Shown here: positions 30,531 through 38,266 of the stretch, piece after piece | Layout: each line of letters begins with the position of its first letter | Numbering within the stretch: the stretch's first letter is position 1 | Assembly: GCA_016794345.1 (NCBI GenBank) | Contig: JAEUKE010000200.1 | Span: 1 to 64,000 of the forward strand | Direction: 5' to 3' | Source of the DNA: Myxococcales bacterium | GTDB taxonomy: Bacteria > Myxococcota_A > Polyangia > Polyangiales > Polyangiaceae | Length of the DNA stretch: 64,000 nt | The notes under the pieces: model-generated | The model's database searches: none | What the model saw: the letters and a program-made list of their open reading frames with translations, nothing else | What the model was told of the DNA's origin: nothing | Program-made: the position numbers and the translations under genes

Positions 30531-30878
30531 GTGCATCTGGACGTATTTCAGGCCCTGGCCGATCCGACCCGTCGTCGGATCGTCGAGGCGCTGCGAAGAG
30601 GGGAGCTCCAGGTCGGGGACGTGGTCGAGAAGGCCGGCATCCACCAATCCGGCGTGTCGCGACACCTGCGCATCCTCCTGGAGTCGGGCTTCGTCTCCAT
30701 GCGCCCGGACGGCCAGCGACGCCTCTACGCGCTGCGGCCGGAGCCGTTTCGCGATCTCGAGTCCTGGCTGAGCCAATACCGGGCGCTGTGGGACGCGCGG
30801 CTGGATCGATTCGGCGCCGCACTGGAGAAGCGACAGGAGGCTCGCCGAGCCACGAAGAAGGGACGCGAGACGTCATGA
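30531..30878 (+). CDS. ArsR family transcriptional regulator (metal-independent type)
   Basis: 115 residues from a GTG (MHLDVFQALADPTRRRIVEA). The winged HTH has ELQVGDVVEKAGIHQSGVSR and the wing PDGQRRLYALRPE. No metal-binding Cys or His set is visible. The C-terminal helix YRALWDARLDRFGAALEKRQ is typical of ArsR members paired with SRPBCC/AHSA1 proteins. The gene overlaps the downstream SRPBCC gene by four bases (ATGA), the classic arrangement in which the regulator controls the pair. The promoter at 30495-30523 contains an inverted repeat for autoregulation. Confidence 0.9.
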   Translation: MHLDVFQALADPTRRRIVEALRRGELQVGDVVEKAGIHQSGVSRHLRILLESGFVSMRPDGQRRLYALRPEPFRDLESWLSQYRALWDARLDRFGAALEKRQEARRATKKGRETS

Positions 30879-31375
30879 CCACGAACGACGAAGACAAGAA
30901 GCCGGGCACGAGAGCGAAGATCGTCATCGAGCGCACCTACCGCGCGGACCTCCAGGACATCTGGGACCTCTGGACGACAAAAGAGGGCTTCGAGTCCTGG
31001 TGGGGTCCGCAGGGCTTCCGCGCGGACGTCTCGGAGATCGACGCGAGACGAGGCGGGCGGCTCCGCTACGCGATGGTCGCCGACTCGGCCGAGGCGATCG
31101 CGGCGATGAAGCAGATGGGTGAGCCGACCTCGACGTTGGTCCAGTCCCGCTTCACGGAGCTGAAGGCGCGTGAGCGCCTGGTCCTGACGAACGTCATCGA
31201 CTTCATCCCAAACGTCGCCACGTACGAGAGCCGCATCGCCGTCGACTTCCTCACGGTCGGCGACAGCGTTCGGATGGTCGTCACGCTCGACGCCATGCAC
31301 AGCGAAGAGTTCACCAAGATGCAGAAAGAAGGTTTCACAAGCCAGCTCAGGAAGCTCGACTCGCGGTTCGGCTGA
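30875..31375 (+). CDS. SRPBCC (AHSA1-like) protein paired with ArsR
   Basis: 166 residues from the ATG at 30875, overlapping the arsR-type stop. It has the AHSA1/YndB layout: IVIERTYRADLQDIWDLWTT near residue 16, FESWWGPQGFRADVSEID, GGRLRYAMVAD, and the closing helix EEFTKMQKEGFTSQLRKLD. These are cavity proteins thought to bind hydrophobic ligands. The partner regulator likely controls its expression. No enzymatic role can be assigned. Confidence 0.88.
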   Translation: MTTNDEDKKPGTRAKIVIERTYRADLQDIWDLWTTKEGFESWWGPQGFRADVSEIDARRGGRLRYAMVADSAEAIAAMKQMGEPTSTLVQSRFTELKARERLVLTNVIDFIPNVATYESRIAVDFLTVGDSVRMVVTLDAMHSEEFTKMQKEGFTSQLRKLDSRFG

Positions 31376-31418
31376 GCGTTCGACCGACCGTTAAGCCCAC
31401 CAGCACGCGTGCCGTCCA

Positions 31419-32315
31419 GTGGGTGTGTTTCCAGCCTCACGCCGGAATCCCGGTTACGGGCAGGGTGTCGTCACTCTCGTAGCCGAGCCAAACGAGGAAG
31501 AGCGCCTGGCGCAACGCCTCCGGGAGACGTTCGCCTCCCCGACCTACGAGCCCCCGCTCCTACCGGTCGCGGCGATGGAGCTCATCGCGCTCACACGCAA
31601 GCCTGACGTCACCTACCGGGAGATCCTCAAGCTCCTCGAGAGTGATCCGCTCATCACGGGGCGGACGCTCAAGATCGCGGAGTCGCCCGTGTACGCGCGC
31701 GGCGAGCCGCTCCGATCGCTCGAGCAAGCACTGACCAGGCTCGGACTGTCGACCTTGTCGGACATCTTCCTGCAGGTGTCGATGTCGACCCGCGTGTTCC
31801 GCTCCGCCTCCTTCGCCGCTCCGATGGAGGAGCTGAGGAGGCACTCGGTGGCGACGGCCCACGCCGCGAGGCTCGTCTGTCGAGCGACGTCGCTGCCGGA
31901 CGAATACGCGTTCCTCTGTGGGCTGCTGCACGACATCGGCGCGGCGGCCTGCCTGCTGGCGCTCGGCGACTCGGGCCCGAAGCAAGCGGCGCAGCTGACC
32001 ATCCAGCAGGTCCGCAAGCCGATCTGGCAGCTGCACGCCGAGGTCGGACGCGACGTCTGTAAATCCTGGAAGCTGCCGCCCGAGATCATGATGATTGTCG
32101 GTCACCACCATGAGCCCCGCATCGGCGGGCACGTGCACCCCCTCGCGGCCGCCGTGCTCCTCGCCGATCAGCTCGCGAGCCAGGCCGGGTTCCCGAGCCC
32201 CGTCGAGCCGACTCGAACGGGCGAGCCCGAGAACTACCTGGGCCTCCCGGACAACGCGGTGCTGCGGCTGCGAACCGAGACCACCCGCCACCTCGCGACC
32301 GCCGTCGACGGCTGA
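31419..32315 (+). CDS. HDOD domain protein
   Basis: 298 residues. The HDOD domain covers about residues 35-245: PVAAMELIALTRKPDVTYRE, LLESDPLITGRTLKIAESPV, SLEQALTRLGLSTLSDIFLQ, EYAFLCGLLHDIGAAACLLA and EIMMIVGHHHEPRIGG. H-D is kept in LLHDIGAA, but the complete HD metal set is not, as usual for HDOD. Such proteins take part in signalling, including motility and cell-cycle control in proteobacteria, by protein contacts. No fused output domain is present. The start may be the GTG at 31419 or a GTG about 15 codons later (VVTLVAEPNEEERL). Confidence 0.88.
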   Translation: MGVFPASRRNPGYGQGVVTLVAEPNEEERLAQRLRETFASPTYEPPLLPVAAMELIALTRKPDVTYREILKLLESDPLITGRTLKIAESPVYARGEPLRSLEQALTRLGLSTLSDIFLQVSMSTRVFRSASFAAPMEELRRHSVATAHAARLVCRATSLPDEYAFLCGLLHDIGAAACLLALGDSGPKQAAQLTIQQVRKPIWQLHAEVGRDVCKSWKLPPEIMMIVGHHHEPRIGGHVHPLAAAVLLADQLASQAGFPSPVEPTRTGEPENYLGLPDNAVLRLRTETTRHLATAVDG

Positions 32316-32359
32316 CGCGGTCAGTCCTCGCCACGCACTGTGGTACTTTCTCGCGCACC

Positions 32360-34621
32360 ATGGTTCGTCCTCCGCCGCGCGCCGCCGCCTTGGCGTTCCT
32401 CCTTGCCTCGGCGTGTGACCCGGAGCCCGAGCGCCCGCCCCCTCCAGCAAACGACGGGCTCTACTCGTTTGCGGGCGGTTGTTACGCGGTCGAGGCTTCG
32501 GAGCCCGACGGCGCGAACCCTCGTTTCTTGGTCGCGACCGAGGAAGGCGACGGCTTCACCTTCTCGGGGACCGACCCGAGCTCGAGCGCGCGCTTCTTCC
32601 TGAAGGCGTCCGATCTCGGCACCTACCTGCTCTACGACACGGAAGGTCGGTACCTCGTCGCCGAGGCCGGCCTGCTAGAGCGGCGCGCGGACCTCTTGTC
32701 CGACGTGCTCCTCATCGACGACAGCTACGTCTCGGGCGCCGAGTGGGAGCTCGAGGTCTCCGTCCACGACCCGGAGCGCTTCGCGCTGAAGAACCGCAGA
32801 TCGGCCCGCTTCCTGACGAGCACCGGGCTCTTGGCGGCCGAGGAATCGAATAGCGCCGTGGTCACGCTGCACCCTCGGACGGGGTGCGCGGAGCACCCCG
32901 AGCTGACCCTCGACGCCGAGGGACAGGTGTCGACGACGCGCTTCCCCGACGGGGCGGTGTTCGGGATCGTCGACACCCACTCTCACCTGCTGACGAACTT
33001 CGGGTTCGGCGGCGGGGGCGTCTTTCATGGGGCGCCTTTCCACCGGCTCGGCGTGGCGCACGCCCTGCCCGATTGCTCCCTCTTCCACGGTGAAGATGGC
33101 AGAACCGACATGCTCGGCTTCGCGTACGACCAGGGAACCGAGGGCAACTTCGACGTCGAGGTCTTCCTGCCCGCCCTCCTCTTCGGCTTCCTGAGCGAGT
33201 TCAACCATCACACCGCCGGCTACCCCGACTTCACCGACTGGCCCGCGGCGCCATTCAGCTCCACCCACCAGACGCAGTATTACCGCTGGCTCGAGCGGGC
33301 GTACCTCGGGGGGCTCCGCCTCGTGGTGCAGCACGCGACGAGCAACTCGATCATGTGCGAGTTGATCATGGGCCAGGGCATCCAGGAGGCCCGCTATTCG
33401 TGCAATGACATGGTCGCCATCGATCGCGAGATCGCGGAGGCCTACAACATGGAGCGGTACATCGACGCGCAGTCTGGCGGACCGGGGCTCGGTTGGTTCC
33501 GGATCGTGAAGACACCCGCCGAGGCGCGCGCGGTGATCGAGCAGGGCAAGCTCGCGGTCATCCTCGGCATCGAGGTCTCGAACCTGTTCGACTGCTTCCT
33601 CGTCACGCCCGCAGGTGTCCCCGCCTGCGACCAGACCTTCATCGAGACTCAGCTCGACCGCTACTTCGAGATGGGAGTTCGAGCGCTCTTCCCGGTCCAC
33701 AAGTACGACAACGCGTTTTCCCCCGGGGACGGGCACCGCGCCATCAGTGAGGTCGGTAGCTTCGCCAACTCCGGCCATTGGTCGAGCTTCACGCTGGACT
33801 GCCCAGACGACGTGAACGTCGTCTTCGACAAGGGGAACGTGAACTTCGGCGGCCTCAACAAGCCGCGCGACGAGTACTTCGCGCCGCCTCCCAACGACAT
33901 GAGCGGCTTCGCGGCGGCGCCAATCGACACCCTGGCGCCCTTCCTGAGCAACCTGCAGGAGCCGGCGCAGGAGGGGGCTTACTGCCAGAACCACGGCTTG
34001 ACGCCCCAGGGCGAGGCCCTGATCCGAGGCATGATGAGGCGCGGCATGATCGTCGAGATCGATCACCTGCCGCAATGGTCGTATAAAGACGCGCTCGAGC
34101 TCCTGGAGGCCAACCAATACCCTGCGGCGGCCACCCACGGCAGCGAGTCCGGCGGTCGCATCTATCAGAACGCCGGCATCTCCAAGACGGGCCTCGGCCG
34201 ATGCGCCGACCCGAGCGCGCCCGGATCGCTCACGGGATCCATCCGGGATCGTGCGGCCAGGATCGCCGCCGCCGGGGGCTACCCCGCGCCCGGCTTCGGC
34301 TTCGATCTCAACGGGTTCGCTGGCGCCCCGGGGCCGCGATTCGGGCCCCGCAGCGAGTGCCAGACAGCGCAGGAGAGCCCCATCACCTACCCCTTCACCT
34401 CCTACGCCGGAGACGTGACGTTCAGCCAGCCGCGCGTGGCAAACCGCGTGATCGACTTCAACACCGAGGGGTTGGCCCACGTGGGCCTCTTGCCGGAGCT
34501 CATCGAAGACGCCCGCAGGACGGGCGCCACCGCGGAGGACCTGGAGCCGCTCTTCCGTTCCGCCGAAGGCTACCTGCGTATGTGGGAGCGAGCCGAAGCC
34601 CGCTCGAGCACCATCCCCTGA
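32360..34621 (+). CDS. Amidohydrolase/membrane dipeptidase-like lipoprotein
   Basis: 753 residues, far longer than a renal dipeptidase (about 400). A signal peptide with lipobox LASAC precedes a 180-residue beta-rich N-terminal domain (TYLLYDTEGRYLVAEAG, FALKNRRSARFLTSTG). The hydrolase domain starts with VFGIVDTHSHLLTNFGFGG near residue 205 (H-x-H metal ligands) and continues with LAVILGIEVSNLFDC, FPVHKYDNAFSPGDG, MIVEIDHLPQWS and YPAAATHGSESGG, ending with GLAHVGLLPELIEDARR, the M19-like closing block. The substrate is unknown. It stands alone, 12 bases before the carboxylase operon on the same strand. Confidence 0.82.
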   Translation: MVRPPPRAAALAFLLASACDPEPERPPPPANDGLYSFAGGCYAVEASEPDGANPRFLVATEEGDGFTFSGTDPSSSARFFLKASDLGTYLLYDTEGRYLVAEAGLLERRADLLSDVLLIDDSYVSGAEWELEVSVHDPERFALKNRRSARFLTSTGLLAAEESNSAVVTLHPRTGCAEHPELTLDAEGQVSTTRFPDGAVFGIVDTHSHLLTNFGFGGGGVFHGAPFHRLGVAHALPDCSLFHGEDGRTDMLGFAYDQGTEGNFDVEVFLPALLFGFLSEFNHHTAGYPDFTDWPAAPFSSTHQTQYYRWLERAYLGGLRLVVQHATSNSIMCELIMGQGIQEARYSCNDMVAIDREIAEAYNMERYIDAQSGGPGLGWFRIVKTPAEARAVIEQGKLAVILGIEVSNLFDCFLVTPAGVPACDQTFIETQLDRYFEMGVRALFPVHKYDNAFSPGDGHRAISEVGSFANSGHWSSFTLDCPDDVNVVFDKGNVNFGGLNKPRDEYFAPPPNDMSGFAAAPIDTLAPFLSNLQEPAQEGAYCQNHGLTPQGEALIRGMMRRGMIVEIDHLPQWSYKDALELLEANQYPAAATHGSESGGRIYQNAGISKTGLGRCADPSAPGSLTGSIRDRAARIAAAGGYPAPGFGFDLNGFAGAPGPRFGPRSECQTAQESPITYPFTSYAGDVTFSQPRVANRVIDFNTEGLAHVGLLPELIEDARRTGATAEDLEPLFRSAEGYLRMWERAEARSSTIP

Positions 34622-34633
34622 TCGAGGTCATCG

Positions 34634-36256
34634 ATGCCCGTGTTTTCATCCAAGGTCGACAAGACCTCGAGCTCGTTCGCCGAGAACCGCGCCGATCTGC
34701 TCACACTGGTCGGTGAGCTGAGAGAGCTGACCGGACGCGCGGCGCGCCTGTCGGAGAAGCGTCGTCCTCGCTTCGAAGAGCGCGGGCAGCTCACGCCGCG
34801 GGAGCGGCTCGCGCGCCTGCTCGATCCCGGCATGCCGTTCGTAGAGCTCTACAATCTCGCGAACTACCTCGTCGAGAGCTCCGACCGAAAGGAGAGCGTC
34901 CCCGGGGCCAATTGCATCACCGGGATCGGCTTCGTCCGCGGCGTCCGCTGCATGCTGCTTGTCGACGACAGCGGAATTCAGGCGGGCGCGTCCACGCGCA
35001 AATCGGTCGAGAAGGGGCTTGGCGCGATCGACATGGCGCTCTCGCTGAGGCTCCCATTCATCCACCTCGTGGAGAGCGCGGGAGCGAACCTCCTCAAATA
35101 CGAGGTCGAGCTCTGGGCCCACGGCGGCGGCATGTTCCACCGGCTGGCGAAGCTCAGCGCGGCCGGCCTCCCGACATTCGTCGTGCTCCACGGTCCCTCG
35201 GTCGCGGGCGGCGCCTACATGCCGGGGATGAGCGACTACGTCATCGCCGTGAAGGGCCGCGGGCAAGCCGCGCTGGGCGCCGCCGCCTTGGTCAAGGCGG
35301 CGACCGGTGAGGTCGCCGACGAAGAAGCTCTGTCGGGCGCCGAGATGCACGCGACCGTCTCCGGGCTCGTCGAGTACCTCGCCGACGACGACGCCCACGC
35401 CCTGACGATCGCGCGAGACCTCGTCGGCCGATTGAGCTGGAACGAGCGCTGCGTCCCGGCCCCGCGGCGCACATTCGAGGAGCCGGTCTATCCGCCCGAG
35501 GAGATCGCCGGAGTCGTTCCGGTGGATTATCGCCGACCGTACGATGTCCGCGAGGTCATCGCCCGCCTGGTCGACGGCTCCGACTTCATGGACTTCAAGC
35601 CGGGCTTCGGGCCCGCCACCGTCTGCGTGCAGGCGGCCATCCACGGGCACGCATGCGGCATCCTCGGGAACAACGGCCCGATCGACCCCGACGGCGCCGC
35701 CAAGGCCACCCACTTCATCCAGCTCTGTGATCAAGCGCAGATCCCGCTCGTCTTCCTGAGCAACACGACCGGATACATGGTTGGCACGCGCTACGAGCAG
35801 GCGGGGATGATCAAACACGGGTCGAAGATGATCCAGGCGGTGTCGAACGCCCGGGTTCCTCGGATCACGCTCTACATCGGCGCCAGCTTCGGCGCCGGCA
35901 ACTACGGGATGTGTGGCTTCGCTTACAAACCTGATTTCCTCTTCTCGTGGCCCAACGCCAAGACCGGGGTCATGGGGGGCGAGCAGGCGGCGCTCACGAT
36001 GCTCCAGGTCGCCAAGAGCGCCGCCGCCCGCCGCGGCATGCCCCTCGACGAGTCGATGCTGGAGGGGCAGAAGGCGGAGCTCGTCCGCCTGTTCGACTCC
36101 CAGTCGGACGCGTTCTACACATCCGGCCGCTGTCTCGATCACGGGGTCATCGACCCCCGCGACTCGCGCAAGGTGCTCGGGTTCGCGCTCGAGACGTGCT
36201 GGGAGAGCCGGCACCGGAGCCTCCAGCCAAACGCCTTCGGCGTCGCGCGGATCTGA
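34634..36256 (+). CDS. Acyl-CoA carboxylase, carboxyltransferase (beta) subunit
   Basis: 540 residues with the two crotonase-like halves of an AccD/MccB/PccB carboxyltransferase. N-terminal RPRFEERGQLTPRERLARLL and GIGFVRGVRCMLLVDDSGIQ, then GPSVAGGAYMPGMSDYVIAV near residue 190. C-terminal ACGILGNNGPIDPDGAAKAT, FLSNTTGYMVGTRYEQAGMI and FGAGNYGMCGFAYKPDFLFS form the acyl-CoA and biotin sites. It transfers CO2 from biotin to an acyl-CoA (acetyl-, propionyl- or methylcrotonyl-CoA). The text is closest to the methylcrotonyl/geranyl-CoA branch by my reading, but the substrate is not fixed. It is followed after 3 bases by the biotin carboxylase/BCCP gene. Confidence 0.93.
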   Translation: MPVFSSKVDKTSSSFAENRADLLTLVGELRELTGRAARLSEKRRPRFEERGQLTPRERLARLLDPGMPFVELYNLANYLVESSDRKESVPGANCITGIGFVRGVRCMLLVDDSGIQAGASTRKSVEKGLGAIDMALSLRLPFIHLVESAGANLLKYEVELWAHGGGMFHRLAKLSAAGLPTFVVLHGPSVAGGAYMPGMSDYVIAVKGRGQAALGAAALVKAATGEVADEEALSGAEMHATVSGLVEYLADDDAHALTIARDLVGRLSWNERCVPAPRRTFEEPVYPPEEIAGVVPVDYRRPYDVREVIARLVDGSDFMDFKPGFGPATVCVQAAIHGHACGILGNNGPIDPDGAAKATHFIQLCDQAQIPLVFLSNTTGYMVGTRYEQAGMIKHGSKMIQAVSNARVPRITLYIGASFGAGNYGMCGFAYKPDFLFSWPNAKTGVMGGEQAALTMLQVAKSAAARRGMPLDESMLEGQKAELVRLFDSQSDAFYTSGRCLDHGVIDPRDSRKVLGFALETCWESRHRSLQPNAFGVARI

Positions 36257-36259
36257 CCC

Positions 36260-38266
36260 ATGCCGAAGATCAAACGAATCCTGGTCGCCAATCGCGGGGA
36301 GATCGCCTGCCGCATCATCCGGACGGCGCGCGCCCTGGGGATCGACACCGTCGCGGTCCACTCCGACGCGGACGAGGGCGCGCCCCACGTGCGGCTCGCC
36401 GATGACGCCGCCCGCATCGGCCCGGCTCCGGTACGCGAATCGTACCTGAGCATCGAGCGGCTCCTCGACGCCGCGCGCCGCACGCGGGCCGACGCCGTTC
36501 ACCCCGGGTATGGGTTCCTCTCCGAGAACGCGGCGTTCGCTCGCGCCTGCGCGGAGGCCGGGCTCACGTTCATCGGTCCTCCGGCCGCCGCGATCGAGGC
36601 GATGGGCAACAAGGCCGAGGCGAAGCGACGGATGAGACAGGCCGGCGTCCCCTGCGTTCCGGGCTACGACGGGCCCGAACAATCCGATGCAGCGCTGGCC
36701 CAGGCCGCCGATTCCATCGGCTATCCAATCATGGTCAAAGCCGCGGCGGGGGGAGGCGGGCGAGGCATGCGCCTGGTGGGCTCCCCGGAGGCGCTCGTGC
36801 CGGCGCTGGCGCTGGCTCGCGCGGAGGCCGACAGCGCCTTCGGCTCGGCCGAGCTCATCCTGGAGAAGGCGATCGTGCGCCCGCGGCACGTGGAGATCCA
36901 GGTGTTCGCGGACGCGCACGGGCACGTGATCCACCTCGGCGAGCGCGACTGCTCGGTCCAGCGCCGGCACCAGAAGATCATCGAGGAGGCGCCCTGCCCC
37001 ATCCTGACGGAAGAGGTCCGACGTGAGATGGGTCGAGCCGCCACGCTGGCCGCGCGGAGCATCGGCTACCTCGGCGCGGGTACGGTCGAGCTCCTGCTCG
37101 ACGAGAGCGGGAGCTTCTATTTCCTCGAGATGAACACACGTCTCCAGGTCGAGCACCCCGTCACGGAAATGGTCACGGGCCTCGACCTGGTCGCGCTCCA
37201 GATCCAGGTCGCCGAGGGCCGTCCCCTCGGCATCGACCAGGACGACGTCGTGCTCGAGGGCCACGCGATCGAGGCCCGCGTCTATGCCGAAGATCCTGCG
37301 CGTGGCTTCCTGCCCGCGACGGGCCTGGTCGAACGCTTCACGCCTCCCACAACGGAGGGCGTCCGCGTCGACGCCGGAATCCAGACGGGGCAGGAGGTCT
37401 CGCCCCATTACGACGCGATGGTGGCCAAGATCATCGCCGGCGGTCCGACCCGCGAGATCGCGCGCCGTCGCCTCGTCGCTGCGCTCGAGCGGCTCGTGCT
37501 GTTCGGGCCGAAGACGAACCAACGCTTCCTCATCGACTGCCTCGACAATCCGACGTTCGCAGAGCGCGGCGCGACCACCGCGTTTCTGTCGGAGGAGATG
37601 AGCGAGGAAGCCACTCGCGCGCGACCGCCGCTCGCACGCGAGATCGCGCTCGCGGCCGTCGTCCGTGCGGTGCTCGAGCGCGAGGCGTCCGTCGCGAGCG
37701 CCGTCCTCTGCGGAAGGCCCCTCCTCGGCTGGTCGACGAGCGGGCCGCTCTCGTCGACGTTTCGATTCTTGGTGGACGACGCTCGCCACGACGCCCGCGT
37801 CACGTCGGCGTCGCCGACACGGTTCTTGGTGCGCGCGCAGGAGTCCGAGATCGAAGTCGAGCTCCTCGACCTCACGACGGACGCCGTCGTCGTCCGCGCG
37901 GACGGCGAGCGGCTCCATGTGCCGTTCCTCCTCGAGCGCGGCGGCCATCTGTGGGTGGCCTTCCACGGCAGGGCCGTGCTCTTCCGCGACATCCAAGCTC
38001 TGGGCAGGGAGCACGGCTCAGCCACGCGGGGCGGCCAGGTGGTCGCCCCCATGCACGGTGTCGTCAGGGAGGTCCTCGTCTCACCGGGCGACGTGGTCAC
38101 GCGAGGCTCGCGCCTCGCCGTGTTGGAAGCCATGAAGATGCAACACGAAATCGAGGCTCCCGTCGCTGGTGTGGTGCGTGAGGCCCGCGCAGTCGTCGGC
38201 GCACAGACCGCGCTCGGCGCCGTGTTGTTCGAGATCGATCAGGCTGGCGAGCCGGGCGCTCCTTGA
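36260..38266 (+). CDS. Acyl-CoA carboxylase, biotin carboxylase/BCCP (alpha) subunit
   Basis: 668 residues. The N-terminal biotin carboxylase begins IKRILVANRGEIACRIIRTA and has the ATP-grasp motifs MVKAAAGGGGRGMRLV near residue 158, HLGERDCSVQRRHQKIIEE and EMNTRLQVEHPVTE near 290. A linker domain follows, then a biotinyl domain ending LAVLEAMKMQHEIEAPVAG, with the biotinylated Lys in EAMKM. It carboxylates biotin with ATP and bicarbonate for the partner subunit encoded just upstream. The gene pair forms a complete acyl-CoA carboxylase. The end overlaps the convergent histidine kinase gene by 28 bases. Confidence 0.95.
   Translation: MPKIKRILVANRGEIACRIIRTARALGIDTVAVHSDADEGAPHVRLADDAARIGPAPVRESYLSIERLLDAARRTRADAVHPGYGFLSENAAFARACAEAGLTFIGPPAAAIEAMGNKAEAKRRMRQAGVPCVPGYDGPEQSDAALAQAADSIGYPIMVKAAAGGGGRGMRLVGSPEALVPALALARAEADSAFGSAELILEKAIVRPRHVEIQVFADAHGHVIHLGERDCSVQRRHQKIIEEAPCPILTEEVRREMGRAATLAARSIGYLGAGTVELLLDESGSFYFLEMNTRLQVEHPVTEMVTGLDLVALQIQVAEGRPLGIDQDDVVLEGHAIEARVYAEDPARGFLPATGLVERFTPPTTEGVRVDAGIQTGQEVSPHYDAMVAKIIAGGPTREIARRRLVAALERLVLFGPKTNQRFLIDCLDNPTFAERGATTAFLSEEMSEEATRARPPLAREIALAAVVRAVLEREASVASAVLCGRPLLGWSTSGPLSSTFRFLVDDARHDARVTSASPTRFLVRAQESEIEVELLDLTTDAVVVRADGERLHVPFLLERGGHLWVAFHGRAVLFRDIQALGREHGSATRGGQVVAPMHGVVREVLVSPGDVVTRGSRLAVLEAMKMQHEIEAPVAGVVREARAVVGAQTALGAVLFEIDQAGEPGAP

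Noticed and set aside
34646..38014. Very long antisense open frame (over 1100 codons) opposite the acyl-CoA carboxylase genes
   Set aside because: The composition is Arg/Ala/Asp-rich shadow text typical of high-GC coding DNA; the plus strand encodes clear carboxylase motifs.
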